Source: Chloroflexota bacterium (GTDB lineage Bacteria; Chloroflexota; Dehalococcoidia; UBA6926; JACQUM01). From it: a stretch of DNA of 14,206 nt. The notes under the pieces were generated by a model. It was given only the letters and a program-made list of their open reading frames with translations, was not told the DNA's origin and searched no databases. A program made the position numbers and the translations under genes. The stretch spans positions 1 to 14,206 of the forward strand of contig JACQUM010000099.1 of the NCBI GenBank assembly GCA_016210295.1, read 5' to 3'. This document shows, in pieces, positions 6,800 to 12,795 of the stretch (its first letter is position 1; every line of letters begins with the position of its first letter).

Positions 6800-8119
6800 A
6801 TGAGTTGGAGAAGGGCGTCTCTTGCCGTCCTGGTCGTAGGCGTCCTCGTCCTGGTGTGGCAATTGGTCGTCACGGCCGCAAGCCCGGAGGTCGTCGTCCT
6901 CGAGGTCCGGGGCGCGATCGCTCCGCCGGTGGTGTCCTATATCGATCGGGGGCTTGCCGTCGCGGAGGAGCGGGGCGGGAAGGCCGCGGTCATCGAGCTG
7001 GACACTCCGGGCGGCCTCGACAGCTCCATGCGGGAGATCGTCCAGCGGATCCTCAACGCCCGAGTGCCTGTTATCGTCTACGTCTCTCCCTCCGGCGCGC
7101 GGGCCGCCTCGGCGGGGACGTTCATCGCCATGAGCGCTCACGTCGCCGCCATGGCGCCGGGAACGAGCATCGGCGCGGCGCACCCCGTGGCGATCGGACA
7201 GGGCGGCGGGGTCCTGGAGCTTCCTTCGACCATGGAGCAGAAGGTGGTGAACGACGCGGTGGCCTACATCAAGGGTCTGGCCGAGCTGCGGGGCCGCAAC
7301 GCGGAATGGGCGGAGAAGGCGGTGCGGGAGAGCGCTTCCCTTCAGGCCAGCGAGGCCGAGCGGCTCGGGGTAGTGGACATGGTCGCCATGGACCTGGCCT
7401 CCCTCCTCCATTCGGCGGATGGCCAGACGGTGCAAGTGCAGGGACAGCCCTGGCTCCTCGCGACACGAGGCGCCGTGCTCCGCCCGGTGGACATGTCTCC
7501 GGGGGAGCGCTTCCTCTCCGTCATCAGCGATGCCAACGTTGCTTTCATCCTTCTGACTCTGGGTATGCTGGCCCTCTTCTTCGAGCTGGCGAACCCCGGC
7601 GCCATCTTCCCGGGCGTGACCGGCGCTATCCTCCTTTTGCTGGCCTTGTTTGCCCTGGGCAACCTTCCGGTGAACTGGGCGGGAGTCTTGCTCCTGGTGC
7701 TCGCCTTCGGGCTGTTCGTCGCCGAGATTTTCGTGGTCAGCCACGGCCTTCTCGCGGTAGGGGGCATCGTCGCCATGATCGTGGGAGGCCTGGTCCTCTT
7801 CGGCGGCACGGCGCCGCCAGCGCTTCGGGTAGACCCCTGGGTCATCGTTACGTTTGCGTTGGCGACGGGGCTCTACTTCGTCTTCGTCGTCCGGGCCATC
7901 GTCCAGTCCCGACGGATGCGCCCGAGCACGGGCGCGGAGGGGATCGTCGGGGCGCGAGGCGTGGTGAGGGTCGCCCTCAAGCCCCAGGGGGTCGTGTTCG
8001 TGAACGGCGAGCGGTGGACGGCGATCACCGAGGGCGCCGAGGTCCAGGAGGATGAAGAGGTCACCGTGACGGGCATCGAGGGGCTGCGTTTGCGGGTGGT
8101 ACCCAAGGAAAGGAGCTAG
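6800..8119 (+). CDS. nfeD: NfeD-family membrane-bound serine protease (ClpP class)
   Basis: A 439-residue long-form NfeD protein. An N-terminal signal or anchor segment (about residues 6-24) precedes a ClpP/crotonase-like protease domain (about 28-235). DTPGG (68-72) and RAASAGTFI with Ser104 correspond to the catalytic serine region, and Lys148 in EQKVVNDAVAYIK matches the family's Ser-Lys dyad, 44 residues apart here against 41 in the Pyrococcus PH1510 protease. Residues about 249-375 hold four or five membrane segments, and 380-439 form the C-terminal OB-fold typical of NfeD. The family cleaves hydrophobic C-terminal segments of partner slipins. GAGGA at 6789-6793 is six bases from the ATG, supporting this start. 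Its stop lies four bases before the SPFH gene, and the pair is the conserved nfeD-slipin operon of membrane quality control. Confidence 0.93.
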   Translation: MSWRRASLAVLVVGVLVLVWQLVVTAASPEVVVLEVRGAIAPPVVSYIDRGLAVAEERGGKAAVIELDTPGGLDSSMREIVQRILNARVPVIVYVSPSGARAASAGTFIAMSAHVAAMAPGTSIGAAHPVAIGQGGGVLELPSTMEQKVVNDAVAYIKGLAELRGRNAEWAEKAVRESASLQASEAERLGVVDMVAMDLASLLHSADGQTVQVQGQPWLLATRGAVLRPVDMSPGERFLSVISDANVAFILLTLGMLALFFELANPGAIFPGVTGAILLLLALFALGNLPVNWAGVLLLVLAFGLFVAEIFVVSHGLLAVGGIVAMIVGGLVLFGGTAPPALRVDPWVIVTFALATGLYFVFVVRAIVQSRRMRPSTGAEGIVGARGVVRVALKPQGVVFVNGERWTAITEGAEVQEDEEVTVTGIEGLRLRVVPKERS

Positions 8120-8123
8120 CCTG

Positions 8124-8912
8124 ATGGTATCCATAGAATGGATCGTCGGAGCGGTGGTTCTGGTGGTGCTCATTCTGGTCCTGGTCCCGGCCACGGTCCG
8201 GATCGTCCAGGAGTATGAGAGAGGCGTGGTCTTCCGTCTGGGGCGTCTCGTGGGACCGAGGGGGCCCGGCCTCTTCTTCCTGATCCCCTACGTCGAGCAG
8301 ATGCGCAAGATAGACTTGCGGGTGATCACCATGGACGTTCAGTCCCAGGAGTGCATCACCCAGGACAACGTGACGGTCAAGGTGGACGCCGTCGTCTACT
8401 TCCGGGTGGTGGACCCCTCGAGATCTGTGGTCCAGGTGGAGAACTACATCCGGGCGACGTCGCTCATCTCCCAGACCACCATGCGGAGCGTGGTGGGGCA
8501 GTCGGATCTGGACGACATCCTGGCGCGGCGGGAGCAGGTCAACCTGAAGCTCCAGAGGATCATCGACGAGCAAACGGAGCCGTGGGGGGTCAAAGTCACC
8601 GCCGTGGAGCTGCGGGACGTGGAGCTTCCCACGGAGATGCGGCGGGCCATCGCCCGGCAGGCGGAGGCGGAGCGGGAGCGGCGGGCGAAGGTCATCCATG
8701 CCGAGGGCGAGTTCCAGGCGGCGGAGCGGCTCACAGCGGCGGCCCACGTCATAGCGCAGGAGCCAAACGCCATCCAGCTACGGTTCCTTCAGGCCCTGCA
8801 AGCCGTGGTCTCCGACCGGAGCAACATCGTCATCTTCCCGGTGCCGATAGACCTTCTGCCTCTGCTGGGCCGTCGCGGCGGCGGAGGGGACCAGGGCGGC
8901 GGGGCCAGCTAG
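8124..8912 (+). CDS. SPFH/band 7 slipin (stomatin-like) protein
   Basis: A 262-residue stomatin/slipin of normal length. One N-terminal membrane segment (residues 5-23) is followed by the SPFH domain: VQEYERGVVFRLGR (28-41), the GPRGPGLFFLIPY turn (44-56) and a long mixed alpha/beta body. A charged coiled coil rich in Ala, Glu and Arg (about 178-215) follows, with the hydrophobic C-terminal segment FPVPIDLLPLLG near 238-250, the type of region NfeD proteases cleave. A Gly-rich tail ends the protein. Slipins oligomerise at the inner membrane face and scaffold the partner protease. The AAGGAG site (8110-8115) overlaps the stop codon of nfeD and is eight bases from the ATG, a translationally coupled arrangement. 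The gene converges with the frameshifted lipoprotein gene; I see no terminator in the 32-base gap. Confidence 0.93.
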   Translation: MVSIEWIVGAVVLVVLILVLVPATVRIVQEYERGVVFRLGRLVGPRGPGLFFLIPYVEQMRKIDLRVITMDVQSQECITQDNVTVKVDAVVYFRVVDPSRSVVQVENYIRATSLISQTTMRSVVGQSDLDDILARREQVNLKLQRIIDEQTEPWGVKVTAVELRDVELPTEMRRAIARQAEAERERRAKVIHAEGEFQAAERLTAAAHVIAQEPNAIQLRFLQALQAVVSDRSNIVIFPVPIDLLPLLGRRGGGGDQGGGAS

Positions 8913-8944
8913 CGCAACGGCCGAAGAGACAGGACGCCCCAGGC

Positions 8945-9430
8945 CTACGTGGATGCCTTGTAGCAGGTCTGGGTTGTCGTGGCCTTGGCGCGTTCATCCC
9001 AGGCGATGATCTCGCCCGTATCGGCCTCCACCAGCCAGAGACCATAGAAAGTCGTTCCCTGTTTCCCCTCGACCAGCCAGAGCCCGGGGCGCTCCGCATA
9101 GGCGCTGAAGGCAGTGAGAGGGGCCGGCGGAGTAAAACAGTCGTACGTAGATCGCCACACCCGGAGCCGGGCCTCTTCGGCGGACTGCACGGCTAGGGTC
9201 GGGATGCGAGTCGGGGTGGGTGCAGCGGTTGGAACGGGAGTGGCGGTTAGAAACACGGGAGGCGTCGGCCCCGTCGAGAGGGTGGCTATCGGTGAGTCGC
9301 AGACGATGTTCGGAGAGGCGATTTGCTTGGCTACCTCATCCAGGGGAGTGACGGCCTCGGTGGTATCGGACACCTGCCAGCGCCCGAAGTTCACGGGGGG
9401 GAGTCTTTGCTGGAGACCACCAATGTCCAC
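8945..9430 (-). CDS. C-terminal fragment of a frameshifted two-domain lipoprotein
   Basis: This frame continues the upstream lipoprotein fragment. The true junction is at the C7 tract (G7 at 9395-9401 on the plus strand); the GTG at 9430 is probably not a real start. Beyond the junction come the end of the first domain (NFGRWQVSDTTE to IVC), a Thr/Pro-rich linker (GPTPPVFLTATPVPTAAPTP) and a second copy of the same domain ending in FYGLWLVEADTGEIIAWDERA and a Cys near the C-terminus. In both copies a W-x-V...T-x-E...D-E-x-A core precedes a final Cys. The domain is not one I can name. Adding one base at the homopolymer would join the two pieces into one protein of about 260 residues, with a standalone surface role likely. 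Confidence 0.6.
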   Translation of the reverse strand: MDIGGLQQRLPPVNFGRWQVSDTTEAVTPLDEVAKQIASPNIVCDSPIATLSTGPTPPVFLTATPVPTAAPTPTRIPTLAVQSAEEARLRVWRSTYDCFTPPAPLTAFSAYAERPGLWLVEGKQGTTFYGLWLVEADTGEIIAWDERAKATTTQTCYKAST

Positions 9431-9723
9431 ATCCTCTCCCCTGTGCTATAGCGGAAGGTGACGACGATCTGTACGGCAGCTTTGGAAGCGGAAGCGACCT
9501 GATCGGCGCAGCGGCGAAGGGCGTCGAAGACCAATGCTTCTACTCTCGCCTGGCTCACGCTGGGTGAGGGTGTTGGCGTGGGAGTTGGCGGGGGTGTTGG
9601 TGTGGGAGGAGGGGTGGCGGTGGGGATTGGGACACGAGTGGGGAGAACGGTGGGCGGAGTCGGGGTCGGGCTATCCCCAAAGAAGTCACAGGCGCTCAGG
9701 ACCACCGTGCCCAGGACGGCCAT
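9391..9723 (-). CDS. N-terminal fragment of a frameshifted Thr/Pro-rich lipoprotein
   Basis: The 110-residue frame opens with a lipoprotein signal ending in the lipobox VLSAC (Cys12 from ATG 9723). A long TPTP-type linker (about residues 18-54) and the first part of a domain (SQARVEALVFDALRRCAD to MWTLVVSSKD) follow. It then stops in TGA right after a run of seven C on the coding strand. The domain is incomplete here, and the other frame supplies its missing end. From ATG 9723 the signal peptide would lack any positive charge. The frame stays open 17 codons further upstream and encodes RLRLSLGLAA, an ideal signal N-region, but no ATG, GTG or TTG occurs there, so the start is unresolved. It follows the phosphoesterase by 115 bases and is the last gene of the minus-strand unit. 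Confidence 0.65.
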   Translation of the reverse strand: MAVLGTVVLSACDFFGDSPTPTPPTVLPTRVPIPTATPPPTPTPPPTPTPTPSPSVSQARVEALVFDALRRCADQVASASKAAVQIVVTFRYSTGERMWTLVVSSKDSPP

Positions 9724-9838
9724 AGCCGCGAGGCCAAGAGAGAGGCGAAGTCTTGAGGAAGCCGTTTCCTGTCACTCCCAGACGGGATGAGTCCCGTGCG
9801 CGTCTTGGGAGCGATGGTAACTGCACCTCCAGGGGCTG

Positions 9839-10360
9839 TCAAGCTGGTCTCTCGCTATCCCGCCGCCAGGGCTCGATGAGGAGGATTTGCCCCTCCAGTC
9901 GTCCGTCTTCGATGGTCAGCACGGCGGCGGTGGCATCGGTGAGGAAGGAAGAGTAGGGCTGGCCTGGATTGAGGTAGAGGACGCCGTTTCGGACCTCGTT
10001 CATCGGGTCATGGGTGTGGCCGAAGAGGACGACGTCAACAGGGCCCTCGAAGTCGCGGAGGATGAGCTCGGGGTCGAAGGGCGGGCCGCCCCAGGAGGGA
10101 TGGGTGACGGCGATGCGCTTGCCGTCGACCTCGATCACCGCCTGGTGGGGCACCTCCTTCCGCACCTCGGCGTGGTCCGAGTTGCCGTAGACGATGACCG
10201 CCTTCCGGGCGGCGCGCCGGAGCCCCTCCACGACACCCAGGCCGGTGTGGTCGCCGCAGTGGACGACGATGTCTGCCTCAGCGGCCAGGCGGCGCACTTC
10301 CGCGTGGACATCCTCCCACCGCCGGCAGTGGGTGTCTCCTATCACCAGGATGCGGGTCAA
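9839..10360 (-). CDS. YfcE/MJ0936-type metallophosphoesterase
   Basis: A 173-residue calcineurin-like phosphoesterase of normal length for the YfcE/MJ0936 group. The dinuclear-metal ligands are all present: GDTH (Asp9, His11), CGDH (Asp37), GNSD (Asn60, Asp62), a His in THPSWGG (His87; most relatives have THGH here) and GHTH (His115, His117), followed by LNPG. These enzymes hydrolyse phosphodiesters or phosphomonoesters; the natural substrate is unknown. The TTG at 10360 is chosen because GAGGGGAG lies seven bases upstream on the coding strand and the protein then begins directly with the first beta strand, as relatives do. A more distal ATG at 10468 would add an unrelated leader overlapping the CoA-transferase gene. 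The TTG is 28 bases after that gene's stop, so both are probably in one operon. Confidence 0.9.
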   Translation of the reverse strand: MTRILVIGDTHCRRWEDVHAEVRRLAAEADIVVHCGDHTGLGVVEGLRRAARKAVIVYGNSDHAEVRKEVPHQAVIEVDGKRIAVTHPSWGGPPFDPELILRDFEGPVDVVLFGHTHDPMNEVRNGVLYLNPGQPYSSFLTDATAAVLTIEDGRLEGQILLIEPWRRDSERPA

Positions 10361-10388
10361 CTTTGTGCTCCCCTCGTTCAAGCTCTTC

Positions 10389-12260
10389 TTACCGGACGAC
10401 CTCCTGGCGGACCAGGCCTTCGACATCTTGGGCCGAAAGGCCCAGGAGCCCTCGCAGCACGTAGTCATTGTCCTGCCCGAGACCGTGAACAGGCCCGTCG
10501 GCCTTTCCGGGCGTCTCGCTGAGGAGGGCGGGGGTGCCTGCGTGCTCGATGTAGCCCCAGCCGGGGTGCCTCACCCCCATAATGAACCCCCTCTGGCGCA
10601 GGTGCGGGTCCTCCGCCAGTCCCTTTCCATCCAGCACGGCTCCCGCCGGCACGCCTGCCCCCTGGAGGAGACGCATGACCTCCCAGGGCGTGCGCTGCAA
10701 GGTCCACTCCTCGACATGGCGGTCCAGCTCGTCGCGCAGGTGGAGGCGACTCTGCACAGTTGCAAACCTGCCGTCGAGGGCCCACTCCGGGGAGCCGAGC
10801 ACCTCCACGAAGCGACGCCACTCCTGCTCCGACGTGACGGCGATGGCGCACCAGGCGTCCTCCCCTCGGCAGCGGTAGACGCCGTGGGGAGCCATCGTGG
10901 GGCTGCCGTTTCCCCGGGGAAGGGTCTCCCACTCGTTGAGGAAATAGTCGAGGTAAGGGATGGCCAGCAGGTTGGCCATCGCGACAAGCTGCGGGACCTC
11001 GATGAGATGCCCCTCGCCAGTTCTCGCTTTCCACTCGAGGGCTGCCAGGACCGCCAGGGTCGCCTCCGCGGCCACGACCACGTCGGAGACGGGAATCTTG
11101 GGATGGGTGGAGAGGGGGGAGCCAGGGTGGCCCCAGAGGTAGGTGAGGCCGGTCAGAGCGGTCATCTGTTGCCCGTAGACACCCCAATCCCGTTGGGGCG
11201 CCTGCGGGTCTATCCCTGGGAGGGAGGCCATGATGATACTGGGCTTCATCTGGCGGAGGTTGTCGTAGCCCAGGCCCAGGCGCTCCATGACGCCGGGGCG
11301 GAAGTTCTCCACGACTACGTCCGACAGTCGGGCGAGGCGCTGCGCCAGCTCGCGGCCCTTGGGTTGGCGCACATCCAGGGAGAGGCTCAGTTTGCTCCGG
11401 TTCGCCTCATGAAAGTCGGGGTAGGAGGGGTCGTCGAAGCGAGGGAGGTCCGCCGACTCGATCTTTACTACCTCGGCGCCGAAGGCGGCCAGCGTAAGGG
11501 TGGTCAGGGGGCCGGCGAGGAGCCTGCTGAAGTCCAGGACTCGCACGCCAGCCAGGGGCGGCTGGATTGAGGAGGCTCGGAGCTCTCCACCTTTTGGCTG
11601 TTTCTCCGCTCCCCATCCGCCGAGGGCGATCTCCTCGGTGTGCTGGCCGAGAAGCGGCGCGGGACGCCGGATGACCGCGGCGGTGGTGTGCAGGCGGAAA
11701 GGCATTTCAAGAATAGGGTAGGGGCCGACGGTGAGATGGCTCGTCTCGACGAAGGCCCCGGCCTCCCGAAGGAAGGTTATTGCTTGCGGGATAGTGGCGA
11801 GTGGAGCGGCGGGGACGCCGCGTCTCTGCGCCTCCTCGATGAACTCCTGCGTCGCGAACCGGTGGGTGAACTCGGTAACCCACCGGTCAATGGCGTCCAT
11901 GTTCTGGCGTCGGAAGGAATCGGCACGCCAGGCGGGCTCACAAAGGGTAGGGTGCTGCATCCACTCCACTTCCAGCTGGCGGGCTTGCTCCGCCGTAAAG
12001 GGGGTGAGGAAGACCCAGCCGTCCCGAGTGGGGTAGATGTTGCAGGCGGGCCAGAGGGGCTGTGAGCCACCGCGCCGCCCCGCCTCCCCGAACATCGAAT
12101 AGCGGGTCAGAGCCATGTCGTTTAGCAACACAGCCGTCTCTTGCAGGGAGACGTCCACGTGCTGGCCGCGTCCTGTCGCCCGTCGCACTCGGAGAGCGAG
12201 GAGGGCCCCCGTCGCTGCATGGATGGAAGCACCCTGTGTGACCAGGTCCAGGGGAGGCAT
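10389..12260 (-). CDS. CaiB/BaiF family III CoA-transferase, tandem fusion, part after the TAG codon
   Basis: This 623-residue frame holds the catalytic rest of one CaiB/BaiF domain and a second complete one. Family III enzymes move CoA between carboxylic acids through an aspartyl-CoA thioester. Residues 1-215 continue the domain begun at 12779, with the catalytic Asp candidate in PPLDLVTQGA (Asp5). A short linker (about 213-235) follows, then a full second domain from GVRVLDFSRLLAGP (238-251), through FGAEVVKIE and VVENFRPGV, to PVSDVVVAAEA with Asp393. Both halves thus keep a plausible nucleophile. ATG 12260 is the first start after the TAG and lacks a proper ribosome-binding site, so independent translation is doubtful. 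Family III proteins work as interlocked dimers, so the fusion may be a covalent dimer. The acyl substrates cannot be inferred. Confidence 0.85.
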   Translation of the reverse strand: MPPLDLVTQGASIHAATGALLALRVRRATGRGQHVDVSLQETAVLLNDMALTRYSMFGEAGRRGGSQPLWPACNIYPTRDGWVFLTPFTAEQARQLEVEWMQHPTLCEPAWRADSFRRQNMDAIDRWVTEFTHRFATQEFIEEAQRRGVPAAPLATIPQAITFLREAGAFVETSHLTVGPYPILEMPFRLHTTAAVIRRPAPLLGQHTEEIALGGWGAEKQPKGGELRASSIQPPLAGVRVLDFSRLLAGPLTTLTLAAFGAEVVKIESADLPRFDDPSYPDFHEANRSKLSLSLDVRQPKGRELAQRLARLSDVVVENFRPGVMERLGLGYDNLRQMKPSIIMASLPGIDPQAPQRDWGVYGQQMTALTGLTYLWGHPGSPLSTHPKIPVSDVVVAAEATLAVLAALEWKARTGEGHLIEVPQLVAMANLLAIPYLDYFLNEWETLPRGNGSPTMAPHGVYRCRGEDAWCAIAVTSEQEWRRFVEVLGSPEWALDGRFATVQSRLHLRDELDRHVEEWTLQRTPWEVMRLLQGAGVPAGAVLDGKGLAEDPHLRQRGFIMGVRHPGWGYIEHAGTPALLSETPGKADGPVHGLGQDNDYVLRGLLGLSAQDVEGLVRQEVVR

Positions 12261-12275
12261 GCAGGGGGGGATCCA

Positions 12276-12278
12276 CTA
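12276..12278 (-). other. In-frame TAG codon splitting the tandem CoA-transferase gene
   Basis: The codon after GGLLATQGD is TAG. Four codons later (W-I-P-P) come Cys-Met and the family sequence PPLDLVTQGA in the same reading frame, so only this codon breaks a frame of 797 codons (12779 to 10389). Possible causes are a sequencing or assembly error, a recent nonsense mutation, or readthrough. Confidence 0.85.
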
Positions 12279-12779
12279 GTCCCCTTGGGTAGCCAGGAGG
12301 CCGCCCAGCGCCTGGGCTCTGAGCTCGGTGCCCGTGTGCTGGGAATAGGGGCCGCTCTGCCCAAAGGGGGTGAGGGAGACGTAAACCAGGGCAGGGTTCT
12401 CCTGGGAAAGCTCCTCGTAGCCCAGACCCAGGTCGGCAAGATGTTCCGGTGCGGCGGACTCCACCAGGACGTCGGCCTGGGAGGCGAGCCCTTGAACGAA
12501 GGCGCGGTGGGACGGGTCTGCAAGGTCGAGGGTGATGCTGCGCTTGTTCGTGTTGAAGGCGAGCCAGGCCAGGCTCCGCTCCTCGTGAGTGAGGTTGTGG
12601 GCGTAGGGGCCACGGTGACGCAGGAAATCGCCTTCGGGTGGCTCGACCTTGATGACGTCGGCGCCCAGGTCTCCCAGGAGCCGGGCGCAGAGATCTGCAG
12701 TCCCTTCAGACAGGTCCAGGACGCGGAGCCCTTCGAGAGCCATCTTCGCGCGAGCGGGCAGACCGTCGTGGGTCGTCAT
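12276..12779 (-). CDS. CaiB/BaiF CoA-transferase, N-terminal fragment before the TAG codon
   Basis: A 167-residue fragment comprising the N-terminal CoA-binding Rossmann half of a family III CoA-transferase: LEGLRVLDLSEG (15-26), LLGDLGADVIKVEPP (34-48), NTNKRSITLDL (76-86) and PFGQSGPYSQHTG (138-150). It ends before the catalytic Asp, so the fragment alone cannot be an active enzyme. The start could be ATG 12779 or ATG 12743 (MALEGLRVL), which fits family N-termini better; neither has a clear ribosome-binding site. ATG 12779 is 16 bases after the PepA stop, so the gene is presumably co-transcribed and perhaps coupled. The best view is that 10389-12779 is one gene. Confidence 0.8.
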   Translation of the reverse strand: MTTHDGLPARAKMALEGLRVLDLSEGTADLCARLLGDLGADVIKVEPPEGDFLRHRGPYAHNLTHEERSLAWLAFNTNKRSITLDLADPSHRAFVQGLASQADVLVESAAPEHLADLGLGYEELSQENPALVYVSLTPFGQSGPYSQHTGTELRAQALGGLLATQGD

Positions 12780-12795
12780 CGTGAGAGGCGGCGGC

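Noticed and set aside
6736..8055. A long open frame (439 codons) overlapping nfeD in another plus-strand frame
   Set aside because: Its product is Arg/Gly/Pro-rich with no fold-like pattern, a by-product of high GC; the nfeD frame has clear catalytic motifs and a ribosome-binding site.
6683..8194. A 503-codon open frame antisense to nfeD
   Set aside because: Low-complexity His/Asp/Arg-rich translation mirroring the third-position GC of nfeD; no start signal or motif.
9560..9680. GT/GGTG-rich stretch as a tandem repeat or CRISPR-like array
   Set aside because: It is the Thr/Pro linker codons of the minus-strand lipoprotein, irregular in period, without spacers.
9782..9797. Inverted repeat ACGGGA-TGAG-TCCCGT between the phosphoesterase and lipoprotein genes as a terminator
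   Set aside because: Only six base pairs and no T tract on the transcribed (minus) side; left as a chance hairpin.
10361..10468. Longer start (ATG 10468) for the metallophosphoesterase
   Set aside because: It would add 36 residues unlike any family leader and overlap the CoA-transferase end, whereas TTG 10360 has a strong, well-spaced ribosome-binding site.
10194..11570. A 458-codon plus-strand frame antisense to the CoA-transferase and phosphoesterase
   Set aside because: It spans the junction of two well-supported minus-strand genes and shows no family motif.
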